NCBI GenBank assembly: GCA_964036045.1
Contig: OZ038380.1
Location: 169,982,286-170,046,285 of the forward strand
Direction of reading: 5' to 3'
Source of the DNA: Eutreptiella sp. 'Long Island Sound 2002'
Lineage: Eukaryota > Euglenozoa > Euglenophyceae > Eutreptiales > Eutreptiaceae
Length of the DNA stretch: 64,000 bases
Below the pieces are notes generated by a model. It was not told where the DNA came from. It worked only from the letters and a program-made list of their open reading frames with translations, and ran no database searches. Positions 1-11,143 of the stretch are shown piece after piece; within the stretch, counting starts at the first letter, position 1, and every line of letters starts with the position of its first letter. The position numbers were made by a program, and so were the translations under genes.

Positions 1-396
1 CGGGCGGCGGCCGAGAGAACGCAGGACGTGGGCCTGGGCACCGCGGCCCCGAGGCCGGTGGACCGGGTGAGGGGGGGGGCAGAAGTTGGGTCCGAGAAGG
101 GGCACCGTGGGACGACGGGTGTCGGGCTGTTGCAAATCATGTGACATCGCAGTTCGTGGCGCTCGTGAAGAAACAAACGACCCTTCCCAAGGCCCGACCC
201 GACCTTGTGCCCGAGCCAGGGCTTTGCCGAAGGTGCGGTCAGCCCCGACGGAGGCAGCCCTGAGGCCAAAAAGCATTTCGTGTGCTGCATTCAGCCTCAA
301 CGTTCCAGGCCTGTCAGCACGGTTTTCTCCTGAGATCCATGTGGCTGATGTGGGTGCGTGGGTGGGTTGGCTGGGGTAGACAAGGGCCGCATTCCG
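1..396. other. GC-rich sequence, no gene seen
   Basis: Only short frames with compositionally biased, proline- and arginine-rich translations occur here, and none matches a family I recognise. There is no RNA gene and no repeat I could delimit. It borders a TIR element that starts at 397. Confidence 0.4.
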
Positions 397-627
397 CCCC
401 CCAGGGATGCATTAGAAGAGAAGGGACCTCAGAGGCGGCCCCAGCAGCGGTTAGGCAGGCCGTTGGAGGAGGTTGCCAAAGCGGTTGGGGGCGGTTACTG
501 TCGGGGACAAATGCCGTTGAAGCTGGCACTTGCCGTCAGGGGGACAGTGGCTGGGCATCGGCTGGGCGCCCTCGAAGGGGGGGGGCGGGGGGGATACCTC
601 CCCCCCTTCCAATGCATCCCTTCCCCT
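397..627 (+). mobile_element. MITE-like TIR element, subfamily A, copy 1
   Basis: The left end reads CCCCCCAGGGATGCATTAGA and the right end carries the inverted counterpart TTCCAATGCATCCC, so the unit has short terminal inverted repeats. The roughly 200-bp interior, with CTCAGAGGCGGCCCCAGCAG, GGTTGGAGGAGGTTGCC and GGACAGTGGCTGGGCAT, is closely matched at 3981-4172. It has no coding capacity. I see no convincing target-site duplication, so a non-autonomous DNA transposon is the likeliest but not the only reading. Confidence 0.6.
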
Positions 628-1466
628 GGCCTCCCCGCGTTGTTGACCAATGTTCTGGGCCGAGCCGCACGAATCGAGCGAGTGAGGGTTTGTGTGTCCC
701 ACATGACACCGTTTAGTTGATTGCACAACCCGTTGTTTGAAGCTTTGCCGGGGGGGATGCCTTCGCCAGGGCGTAAGTCGATGAGGGCTTGTTGTGTGAA
801 GTACCGCCCTGTTTTGCATTGGGAGACAGAGGTACTGGCCACACCAGCTCGCTCAGTGTACCCCATCACCCTGATCAAGATATGGGGGACGGTAGCCCCT
901 AATCGGGGGCAGGGGAGCGGTGGGGATCTCCCCCTGGCTACACGGGCCTGCCGTGGCTATACTACGTGGGTGCCCATGCCATGCGGGATTCCCCGTATCG
1001 ACACCAAAATGAGGACCTCAACCCATCCCACAGCCGACAAAAGGTCGTCCGAAAAAGCGAAAGTTTCGAACATTCCCAACGGCCACAGAACAGCCGACAA
1101 ACAGCGATGTTGGAGCTTTCGGGGGGCCGATGGCACGTCAAGATGGAGCCGTCCGTTTGTGGCAGGACGCTGCGTATTGTGCGCCATGCTCCGCGCACGG
1201 CACACGGTACGTGCCGGGCACTCCCCTGGTGCGGAACTGGATCAGAGGTCGCTGGCGGTTCTTAGCGAACCGAAAAATTCCCGTTGACCGTCGGCGGTTG
1301 GCGGTCAACTGCAGGCGGTTGGCGATTAACCATTGGCCCGTAGGCGGGGGGGGGGGAATCCCATGGGTGCAGGACCGCCCTGGCGCAACGCCGTGCAAAC
1401 CAAGTAAACAGCCGTGAAGCCAGTAAAGCAACTCTTCGCAAGCCCCACCAAAGTCCCAGACAAGAC
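628..1466. other. Intergenic sequence downstream of the ERI1-like gene
   Basis: No supported gene. Around 1255-1345 there are several copies of a short GGCGGTTGGCGGTCAAC-type motif that recurs near 4870-5000, so this is a low-order dispersed or tandem repeat. G and C homopolymers occur near 1345 and 1485. The 3' end of the exonuclease gene lies just to the right. Confidence 0.4.
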
Positions 1467-4400
1467 CTAAACGCCCTGTGCAGCCCCCCCCTTCCCCCCC
1501 CACCCCCCGCCCTCGCTGCCTGCCCCCTTGCCCTTCCCTCTGCCTCTGGCCTGGCTCCGGTCCTTCGCCTTCCGCTGTTCGATTTCGGTTGTGGTGACGT
1601 ACTCCAGCAGCTGCGCGGTGCCCTGCTCCCGGATGAAATGCCTCAGAATGGCCGCGATGTTCCGACTGTCGTCAATGCCGCGGTGGTGGTGCCCGATCAG
1701 GGGAAGGCCCAGCCGCTGCAACATCCCGTCCATTCCTTGAGCATGGCCATACCTGAGAGATCGCCCCGAAGCGAACCAGAACAAGAGGCAACCGGAAGCG
1801 GAGGCCCACATCATCGCGCGCCCGCAGCCCGGGGCCCACCCACAAAACACCCCAACCAGAGCCTTGGAGAGGGGGCGGTGGGCGGCTGCGTGGCGGTGCC
1901 AGGCACCGACAAGGGGCCCGGGGACGGGGATGCGGACGTTTGGGGAGCGAGGCAAGCGAGGACGGGGACCGAGATGGACCCGGAGACCGGGCGCGGCACA
2001 TGGCCAGAGACGGGGACAGCCAACGAACCCGAGGCCTAGACCGGGAACGGGTCCGCGACTTGGACACAGGACCAGGACCGGGACGGGAGGGCGGTGAGAC
2101 TGACCCCCCGCTGCCGACCGCTGGGGGGGGGGGGGGGGGGGGGCCTGCTGTGCTCCCGGGCAGGCACGGGGGGGGGGTGCCCTGCTGCAGATCGCTGTTG
2201 GCAAAAACCGCGACCGTCTCACAGCGCATTTGACCCCGGCGCTGCGCGGCACTACAGCCTCCCACCGTGCGCGAACTGCGCCAACCCCCCCCCCCCGCCG
2301 TGAGAATGATGGCCCAAGGCCGTGCTCTGCTCTGTTCTGATGGTGAGGAGCGCGCGCGACATCTGGGGGGTGCCAGATGTGAACAGGGACGTGCCACGCG
2401 TGATCCGGTCCCTGAAGCTCCTGGAAGACGGCTTTGTTCAACAAGGTCGGCCGGGTGGAGGGCCCGCCCACCACTGTTTGTCTGCCGGCCGAACGTAATA
2501 ACCATCGGAAACCGCCAGCCGGCCGTCGGTCGGCTTGGCGGCTGGCTGGTAGCTCCCGGGAACCCGAGCGCCCTTGGACCCGCCGTGGCGAGCTCGTTTT
2601 TGGGGCAAGATGATGCTGCCGACCGAAACGCGCCCGCGCTGCACCCTGACCCAGGGAATTGGCCACTTTCAACCTTCGCACCACAACAACGTGGCACGCG
2701 CCGCAGGGCACGCGAGACGCGGGTGCGGGGGACCGAAGCACCATCGCTCTTGTGTAGAACACGCCAAGAACTCCACAAGCTCGGCACGTGGCCAGCCCGA
2801 TCCGAAAGTGCAGGCGACGCACCGGCTCAACAGTGCGCCCGTGTGGACTCGCGGTGCGTCCAGAGCGCAGTGGGTGGCCAGGGGGAGTCGGCGCGCTGCA
2901 CTGGACAACGAGAGGCCCATGCGATACGTGGCTACCACCGGCCTCCACGAACCGCCAAGGCGACTCCGTTTGCTCGAGAAATGACAGCACTTCCGCCCAA
3001 TGGACACCGCAACGCCCCGACTGGATGACTGACGACGGCTCACCATTGCGCCCGAGAACAATCACGTACCTTTCTTGATAAACTTTCTTGATATTGATCC
3101 AGCGCTTCAGAGACCCCGGATACGACCTGTGCTCTGCTTTGCACTGCGTGGGCAACATCGTCTTGAGGTCCCAATCGCCGCACGTGACGAAGACGAAGTT
3201 GTCGGGGCGGCAATCGTGCTCCTTGAGGAAGCGGTAGGTGGCCGGCAGCACCTGTTTGCGGGGCAGAGGGGCTGTGCTGGGAGAGCGCAAGATCAAGAAA
3301 GAGTTGTTCAATGTGGGGGATATTGAGGTCGGAGCGGGGGGACTGGGGGGTCGATGCTACTGAAGCAGGTCAGGTCAAAGATCTGAAGACTACGGGGGTG
3401 AGTCGGAGATCAGGGCGGGGGCGAGTCAGTGACTTGGAACAGGGAGTTCACGTGTTGGATGGGAGTTCAAAGTGGTAGTGGCCGATGGCCACAAGAGAAG
3501 GAGGCGGATCCAAATGATGACGGGCGGACCAAATTGTCGCCGTTTCGCGGGTCGTCAAGCGTACGCTCATCTGTTGACAAGCGCCGTTGGGGGGGGCGGT
3601 TTTTCGCTGGCGTTCGGATGCTTCACCGGTGCGCAATGAGGGGACTAGGGCTTGGGTGCGGTACGTCGGGGCGGGTGATGTGGGTCGGGCCTCTACACCC
3701 ACGGCCTGTGCATGGGGCTCGTGGGGCGGCTACTTGGGTGCTTCGTGGGGGACCATCGAGCGGGGCACTACTTCGTGGGCGCTCCAGCGGGGCTGGATGG
3801 GGTCGCAGCACTGGGATCGGTGGGCGTAGTGGGGCGTTGCCGGGGGACTCAGGGCCAGAAAGGGGGGGGGGGGGGGCTCCGATGCAAAGCCCCGAGGCAA
3901 CCACCCTCGTCCCCACCGGCTAAACCCGACAACGCACAACACAATGGCGCGGCAACGCCATAGCCATAGCCCCAAGCCCCCTCCCAAGGGACGCATTGGG
4001 AGAGAAGGGCCCTCAGAGGCGGCCCCAGAAGCGGTTAGACGGGCGGTTGGAGGAGGTTGCCGAAGCGGTTGGGGGCGGTTACTGTCGGCCATTGAAGCCG
4101 GCACTTGGCGTGAGGGAGACAGTGGCTGGGCATAGGCTGGGCGCCTTGGAGCCCCTGAGAATGCATCCCTGCCCCTGCCCCCTAGCACCACCTCCGCCAT
4201 CCACCCACACTTTTACCCAAGCCTCTCACTTTCGCCCAGTTCCCTGCACCACCACGGCCGGTGGGGGTCGGACAAGGCGGGCCACGGCGGCCAGCTGGAG
4301 GTTGCTCTGGATGTTGTTGCAGTTTGCAACGGAGGTCGCTGGAGGTTGTTGAAGGCTGCTGGGGTTTGCCCTGGAGATGGCTGGAGGGTGCATGGGAGGG

Positions 4401-5393
4401 TGCTGCAGGTTGCCGGAGGTCGCTGAAGGTCGCACTCAGCCGGGGGGCTGGGGGGGGGTTTGGGGCCCTGCCCAGCCCTCGCCGACCCACCCACCCACCC
4501 ACATCAGAAAAATTTTCCTCCGGCAAAAAATGGAATTTATCAAAGGGCCGGAAATTCGAGGCCGATTTTAGGTCCACAAACTTTTTTTTGGCCCCTGGGT
4601 TTCTCCTTAAGCAATGGCCTGGTCGCACTTCCCGACACGCCAAGGACCGTGGGCAACAGAGCAGAAGCGGGGGCAAAGCATACTTCGTCCAAGGTTGGGG
4701 CCTGGTCGACCTCCTCTTGCCGGATGCTCGTCAGCTGCTTGCAGAACGGGGTCAGCGTTGGGCACGTCGTGGGCCTTACGAAGGTGCTCTGCGCGTGAAG
4801 ACGGGGTCAGGCGGACGGCACGAGGACTCTCGTTGATTTAAAATTGACCACAGAAATGCTGCACCAAGTGGCGGTCAACCAACGGTCACTAAACTTGTTG
4901 GTCAACTCGCGGCGGTAGGCGGTCAACTACGGTAACCGACAAAATTTTTGGCCGGCAACTGCCAACTGTTGTGGCTTGACCGCCAGCGGTTGGCCGGCTA
5001 ACAATCTCGTTAATAACAGCCATTCCTGCCCCTAAAACACACACAATACCTGGACAACGTCCCCCTGAGCCGGTCCCTGCTAATGTCAGGCTACGACAGA
5101 GTGCACGGCACATGGCACTGGGCCGATTGCTACAACGCATGACAGCACATGACCTGCTCCACAGCCTTGCCCTGATCGTCTGTTACTGGGTCACCAGTGC
5201 TCGCATGAACCAGGACAACAGGGAATTCGATGATCTCTTGTGCCGGCAATTTGGTCCGGTCATCACACGTGGCCTCAAAGTCCAAAACGGCGAAATACTG
5301 CACGTCGCCCAACGGAGGAGGTGCTGCGGGAACACGTGTGGAAGGAATGCAACAGGGCGCCGACCGGAGGCCCTGCGGCGAACCCTGCGGCAT
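1467..5393 (-). CDS. ERI1-like DEDDh 3'-5' exoribonuclease, four exons
   Basis: The exons are 5154-5393, 4684-4788, 3070-3251 and 1467-1752, read from high to low coordinates. All three introns (365, 1432 and 1317 nt) begin GT and end AG; the first two are phase 0, the third phase 2. Exon 1 carries the ExoI motif YFAVLDFEATC. Exon 2 supplies the segment around TFVRPTTCPTLTPF. Exon 3 has FVTCGDWDLKTMLPTQC. Exon 4 has the ExoIII motif HHHRGIDDSRNIA, which gives the catalytic D, E, D, H and D. ERI1-family enzymes trim the 3' ends of small RNAs, histone mRNA or 5.8S rRNA; which substrate applies here is unknown. Exon 4 ends in a Gly/Lys-rich basic tail before a TAG. The start is uncertain: the ATG at 5393 is plausible, but AG acceptor-like sites near 5398 and in the early exon leave room for an upstream exon. 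Intron 2 contains a TIR element. Exon 4 is open into the intron, so a false 614-codon frame spans 1467-3311. Confidence 0.85.
3981..4172 (+). mobile_element. MITE-like TIR element, subfamily A, copy 2, inside an intron
   Basis: This is a close copy of 397-627. It shares the interior blocks CTCAGAGGCGGCCCCAGAAG, GGTTGGAGGAGGTTGCC and GGGAGACAGTGGCTGGGCAT. The ends are AAGGGACGCATT on the left and AATGCATCCCT on the right. It lies in intron 2 of the ERI1-like gene, opposite to the direction of transcription. Confidence 0.6.
4285..4440. repeat. Degenerate short tandem repeat in the ERI1-like intron 2
   Basis: Repeated TGGAGGTTGCT / GGAGGTCGCTG-like words, roughly 10 to 20 bp apart, fill this stretch. 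It resembles the tandem array at 54350-54512 in composition. It lies within an intron. Confidence 0.5.
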
Positions 5394-6005
5394 GCACCTA
5401 AAGACACATTATCAAAGGAAGGGGGGTCGTATTTCCCCTTTGGCCGGTGGAGCACATCGCCCCCTCTCGCCAAGGCTGCCCTTAGTGCCCAGAAAAAAAC
5501 TGCCGGACCTGTACACTTGGACCTCAACAATGCGCCGGCTGGTCAACACTTGTCGTCGGCTGAGCTCGCCCGCTAATCGTAATCACGCCACCCAACACCT
5601 CGGGTTGTCCTTGGTGGAAAAGTATCTCATTCTAAAGACCGGCCCTTGCCCCCCGCCCTCGTCTAGTTCAAGAAGAGATGCTATTCTTGTGCTTGGGAGG
5701 GCATGAGGTGCCTTGTGCCGTCCTCGGGGGGATCATCGTCCCCCAAGAGGCTCGGAAAGTGTGTCGGTTGGTGATCTCGGATGGACGCACCGGATTGGGG
5801 TGGAGAAGAAAATTGTCGAGTGGAGCAATCGTACTCACAACGGCTGCGTCCCTCCCATGCCGGCGCCAAGCATATGCTTCAACGAAGACCTTCCTAAGGC
5901 AGTGAAGCTTGAAGGGTGCTCACCACACCAAACGACACATGTGGTTTGGGGAATGGAAACACGGGAGGGGGGCGGGTGTGAACACGCGCCGATCCGTTGT
6001 AGCAA
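5394..6005. other. Spacer between TPT1 and the ERI1-like gene
   Basis: Both flanking genes run on the minus strand, so this interval holds the TPT1 3' end and the exonuclease 5' region. It could hide an upstream exon of the exonuclease. I see no domain in any frame and no recognisable promoter element. Confidence 0.4.
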
Positions 6006-8266
6006 CTACCCGCCCCTTGTCGCGACCGTTCGTGTGGGTTGCTCATGGTGTTTAATCTTGACCACATAGGCTCGGGACAAGCGTCCACGACGATTGCCAT
6101 CGCAGGAGGCACGCCGCACACCCGCTTCGCTGCCTTGGAAATCGAGCTCCCGGCCCATGAACAACACCTTCCCACTTTTGCGGTCGACGACCTTCTCGAA
6201 ATACTTCGGGGGTAATACGCCAGCCTCCCCAACCCCCGGCGTCAACAACACATCGTTGTCCGAGCGGAAGAAAGGCACGCCGTCCGCCAACACCCGGGGC
6301 ACATCCAAGTACACAAGTAGTTCACAAGATGTGCGCATGCCGGAGATGGTTTCTTTGTCGGTGGGCTCCCGGGGCGCGAAATGGATGTGGTTGCGCCTCA
6401 TACGACACAAGCCCTCCGCTTTGATCGCGTTCCAGAACTTGTAGTACGTCCCATGTATACAAATGGCAACCTACGGAAATCAAGCCTGAGTTGCACGACA
6501 CACACGTTCACTAAACCATCTTTCGTATTCTCTAATCGTCTTTCGGTCCACGGAGGCTCACGTTACCATCACCCAATGGCAAAGCAAACAAAGCACATGC
6601 GAAAGAGTCGGGTACCTAAGCTAAAGCTTTCAGGGGCGGAGCAAAACAAAAGCAAAGGTAGCGTCACAACGCCACATGCAAACCCCATGGGGTGCGGGGT
6701 GGGGGCTTTCCGGGTTCCGGAACCGCACCACAGCAACGTGGCATCTAGTGTTTCTAAGTGAACCGAACCTTCCTCTCGCATAAACCCTCTAATCACGAGG
6801 AACGAAATCGTTTTCTTTGGAGTCTCGTCTGTGAACCACCCCCTGGGGCTCTAGGTGAGTCAGTCCACCAATCAACCGCCAAGCCACCCGACGGCCGGTT
6901 TTATTGGTTTCCGGGGAAGGTTGCCAACCGGTCTACGGGCCACAACTCGCATTCAACGGGCCACAATTAGCCGCGTTCAACTTGGAGCCATTGGAGGGGA
7001 GGGGGTTCAAAAAGCATCTAGCCACTCTTCTCTTCTGAGCCGCCTTTTGAGTTCCTTCGCGGGAGGCGACCCGTGGGGAACAAAGTTTATGACGATGAAA
7101 ACCATGAAAACTTCATTTCGTCACGGTCGGCATGAACGGCACGATCGCCCCGAATCGGGGGCACAACGGGCTGGCCAAGTCCGTCGTGCGCGGCTTAATT
7201 GAAAAATCGCGACAACGAGAGCGGCAACCGACGACAACGGAGCCGGCAAACTTGAACACGGAGAGGGAAGTATGGGAGGGCACGGAGCTTGCGGCGAAGT
7301 GTTGGGAGGATGCGGTGCTAACGGCATGAGCATCGAGAACCCCTCCCCTCCTCCTGCGCCCCTTTGACACTGCATGGCACGGACTGCACGGAGATGTTCT
7401 ATGCTATATGCCTTCCCTTTGGCCCTACTTTCACGAGCCGTGTCACAATCCAGCTTCTCCCGATCTTTCACTCATGTTTCACACGCGTCGGCTTTCCCCC
7501 ACGTGTTGCCTCGGATTCTCATAACATGCACATCGCGGGAAGCAATGAGACGAAGGCAAGGCAGCGTGGCGACACATGATTACCTGCTTTGGGTCCGTGA
7601 TGGGGTTCAAAAGTTGTTCCTCGTCAACCGTTTGCATCGTATGGCCTTGGGCTGCCCTTATCCAAAGTGTTGCGTCCTCCTCCGATAGTGTGAAGCGCTT
7701 TTTTGAATTATCCGCCACAACGCGACGGATGTCTTCAAGCGTGCAACCCGACAACTCCGGCAAAGCTAATAGGTGGGTGACCTAGAAAGTGCAAGAATTC
7801 CACGCGAGATTGCAGCCAAGTTCCATGGCTTGAACGGGGCGAGATCAAAGAAAGGATCCAAATCAACAAGAGACGCATGCATCCGTGGCAAGGAAATGGA
7901 GCGGGTCCCTTCTCTAAGTGTCCTTGAATGACACAAGGCACCTAGAGAATCGGCTTAGTGCTCCGCCATGTCTCCTCTCCCTTTGCACATTTATTCGTGG
8001 GAATCGGATATTTCCCAATCCGTGGCACCCCATCTCGAGCTGCAACGAAAGTCACTCCATTTTGGCACCAATACATCGTGTACACATACTACACAAAACT
8101 TGCGAACCCATCCGTTGCATACTTGACAATAACCGTCGGGTCTCATTGTGATTCCTTTTTTAATTGCACCATGCCGTAGGATATAAGCCAAAGTTTTGGA
8201 CAAGCGGATATCTCCGGCACTCATCTTCGCCGAGGAAAGACTACAAAGAAACGGATGCACCGGCAT
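6006..8266 (-). CDS. TPT1: tRNA 2'-phosphotransferase (TPT1/KptA family), three exons
   Basis: The exons are 8123-8266, 7584-7781 and 6006-6470. Both introns (341 and 1113 nt) are GT-AG and phase 0, with donors CAA|GTATGC and CAG|GTAATC. The enzyme removes the splice-junction 2'-phosphate from ligated tRNA, transferring it to NAD+. Exon 1 has the N-terminal signature RLSKTLAYILRHG and RPDGY. Exon 2 has ALPELSGCTLEDIRRVV, RFTL and IRAAQGHT. Exon 3 has HGTYYKFWNAIKAEGL, RNHIHFA, SGMR and ADGVPFFRSDNDVLLTPG, which together cover the conserved R-H-R-R catalytic set. Spliced length is about 268 codons, close to the eukaryotic family. The first ATG (8266) precedes a second in-frame ATG at codon 15, just before the conserved start; either could be used. 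The stop is TAG. The last 50 or so residues are not conserved, so a further 3' intron cannot be excluded. Confidence 0.9.
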
Positions 8267-8517
8267 CAGTAATCAGCCTCATTGTTTCGTCTACTATGAG
8301 CGTGTACCGGGCACAAAACTCTTACAATACGTTACTTACAGTACAATTACTCTTACAATACAAAACGTTTACTTGCAATACATCAATCACATCTCACGGA
8401 AGTCTAGGTCCGAAGACGTGCAAGTGCAATAGCATGAATTCACAAGGGTGTCTATTCTATTTTTAAATTGCTCAGCTGTTCCCTAAGCGTCAGACGTCGC
8501 GGTGGCGCAAATCGGAG

Positions 8518-9054
8518 ATTTTTCATTTTTTGGTGTTGTCCAAAGGAAGAGTAGCAACACCCAAACTGCCCAAACAAACCTTCAAAAAATTGGGGGAAAT
8601 TCTCCCTCAAACCAATGTGAACCATTTATTAACCCGTTTTCTTTTGCGGAATGGGTTCAATCCACATTTTGCGACGATGCTCAAGGATTTCTTGATGTAG
8701 AAGACAGGTGGAATGTCAACATCATTGGATAATCTTTTATGTGATTTTGGACGGTTCGTATTGGAACCCCGGGTTCTCAACGACATCCTGCAAAACAAAT
8801 CTTGATGAATTCTAGCAACGCTTTTACCGTTGAGTTGGAAACCCCGGTAGATCCAGCCTTTCCTTCAATGGGTTCAACGTCGAAAACACCATCAAAGATT
8901 GCAGAGTTTTGGTCAGTATCCAAACCAAGGAAGTTTGTAGGACGCCAGCAAACTCTTGTGCGTTTGGACATTTTTGGTGTTGTCTAAAAGGAAGAGCAGC
9001 AACACGCAAATTGCCCAAACCAACCTTCAAAAATTTGGGGAAAATTCACCCTCA
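8518..9054. repeat. Pair of ~90-bp direct repeats
   Basis: The block at 8518-8612 (TTTTTGGTGTTGTCCAAAGG, CCTTCAAAAAATTGGGGGAA) recurs at 8967-9054 with scattered differences. Between them are short open frames on both strands with no recognisable domain. I infer a fragment of a dispersed element. Confidence 0.55.
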
Positions 9055-10235
9055 CCATTCAGGAAATTGCGCGCGATACAAGTTTGCTCTTATTTGCTCC
9101 CCTGAAATTCAAACCTTTGTTTGCGGGGCTGGGGTCAATTGCTGGGATGGCAGCGGTAGCAATGGGAGACATCCACTGGCCCATTTGTCAAATTTTGAGC
9201 TATGGGAAGTTCTGATTGAGTTGGTACAGCTACCATGGGTGTTTGTGCAATTAGGCGCCTTATTGCAAGCGCGGGAGTTTCTTAGGGTGGAGGAGTTGTC
9301 GTTGGAGGGCTGTGCTCCTGCTAATTGGGGCTGCCTCTGGCCAATTTCACCCAAGATTGAGCGGGTTACATGAGCGTGGAGGATCAAGATTTGGCTTTGT
9401 GGGAAAGCCAGCGAGTGAGGGACAGTCGGGGTGAAGGGAAATGACTCATTGGTGAAGGAATGGATGCGACCCCAACAACCGCAGACAAATGTTGGGCTTA
9501 CAGGTGGGGGGTCACCCGCCCATGCCCTCTTAAGGTTTGGTAGGGTGGCAGGTGGACCGAGTCCGGCGCCTTCCCCTGTCCATGTCTCCCCAACAGAGTG
9601 GGCGGCTGAGGCGTGTTTGCGGCCACTGAACTGCTTCGTGCACGCCCAAGCGGACAATTGGGGGAATATTGGTTTCGACTCAAAAAGAAAAGGAAGCAGC
9701 AAAGGCAAGGAGACCAAGGTACAAGGTACAAGGTGCGCTGGACGCACATTGTGCGCAAATTCAGCTGTGGACGCAAGCTCTACCTTTTCTTGCCCAATGC
9801 CTTGCCAGTGTGACCTTTTGCCCATGGGGCAAGAGCAAGGAAAATGTGGAAGAGAAAGGAATGATGGAGCTGGATGAAAGTTATTGACAGGCTTTGGAGA
9901 GTATGGAGCACAAGTATGGGTTTTTTCGTTGGTGGATTTGGGCTTGGTTACGGTGTAGTCACCCCAATAATGGGTCTTGTGCCCGCGTTGTGTCCGTGCT
10001 GTACGACAACACCCCTCTTGTCGTGCCATTGTGAGGGCATGTGTAGAGTTTGTGAGGTGGAGACACCATGTTTTTTCACTTCACCTTCGGAAGATGCAAC
10101 TGCAAAAACATGTGACCAACAGCATTCCTTCATTTGCTTGCCCCCCCCTCTCCCCCCACCTTTATCAGTACCTGCCTGCGCCTGATGGCATGCGCACAGC
10201 CCTGGCGGAACAAAGCCAAAGTGACCCCGCTGCCC
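9055..10235. other. Long stretch without a supported gene
   Basis: A 306-codon frame is open on the minus strand (9109-10029), but its translation is rich in Ser, Pro and His with no conserved motif. I read it as chance openness in GC-rich DNA. No repeat or RNA gene was delimited. Confidence 0.35.
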
Positions 10236-10512
10236 TGGGGGGAACAAAACGAACTCGTGACACAAAGCAAGACATGCCAACACCTGCCCTGGGGGGAACA
10301 AAGCAAGACATGCCAAAACAAAAAACAAAGCAAAACAAAGCAAAACAAGAAAAAGCAAAACAAAGCAAAACAAAAAACAAAGCAAAACAAAGCAAAACAA
10401 AGCAAAACAAAAAACAAAGCAAAACAGAGCAAAAAAACAAAGCAAGACATGCCAACACCTGCCCTGGGGGGAACAAAACGGACTCGTGGCACAAAGCAAG
10501 ACATGCCAACAC
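10236..10512. repeat. AAAGC/AAAAC simple-sequence array flanked by direct repeats
   Basis: The core at about 10318-10445 is built of CAAAGCAAAA and CAAAAAACAAAG words. It is flanked by near-identical copies of GCCCTGGGGGGAACAAA followed by GCAAGACATGCCAACACC (starting near 10231, 10286 and 10460). Translations on the minus strand give false Cys/Phe/Leu-rich membrane-like peptides. Confidence 0.85.
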
Positions 10513-11143
10513 CAGGGCATGCAATCTACAAAATGACCAGGAAGCTGTCTGTTGGCATGTGTGTTCTCCTGAAAGAGAGAGCCACTTTTTCTGGTGCGAG
10601 CATTTGACTTTGCAGAGCTGCACATGCGCAACAGGGGCCACTGGAATGGGCTCTCAAGTGGTAGGCTTGGCCGTAGCACCACCTGGCAACTGTCACACAC
10701 AAAGGAAGAAACGTGTGAAGATCAACAGAAATTGAAGCATACGCCTGTGGCAAGGTTTTATCGCGTTTTTGGGCCACTTACCAATTTGGGTCATTTTGGT
10801 AAGTGTACCAAAGACGCAATAAAAACTGGCCCCTACCCCGGTGCACAGAACCATTTTGCGGACCTGGCTGACAGGGAATAGCAATGGCTGATGGAATATA
10901 GGAGTAACTGAGGGTTCTTCGACGTAGCATTTGTTTTTTTGCCTCAAGCATGATATGTGTTGTGTTTGCCCAGGTGGGAAGGTTGCCATATGCTTCTGCA
11001 GTTTTCTTCCACGTTCTACGTGATTTATTTGAATTGTGTGTTGGTGAAAAATGTTTCCAAAATTGTCACATTTCTTTCAAGCTCCTCTCCACATTGCTAT
11101 CTTTCCTTCTTCCCCATTTTTTCTTTGAAAAGAAAGCCTTTTA
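10513..11143. other. Upstream region of the pyruvyltransferase gene
   Basis: No gene seen. AT content rises from about 10900 to the ATG at 11144, with T-rich runs such as TCTTTCCTTCTTCCCC. This may represent the promoter and 5' UTR, but no specific element can be assigned. Confidence 0.35.

Noticed and set aside
1467-3311. A 614-codon minus-strand frame as one gene
   Set aside because: Only its two ends match the ERI1 family. The middle is a GT-AG intron with a long G run and biased composition.
9109-10029. 306-codon minus-strand frame
   Set aside because: No start context, domain or conserved motif; biased composition.
10130-10641. Cys/Phe/Leu-rich frames that look like membrane proteins
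   Set aside because: They are translations of the AAAGC/AAAAC simple repeat.
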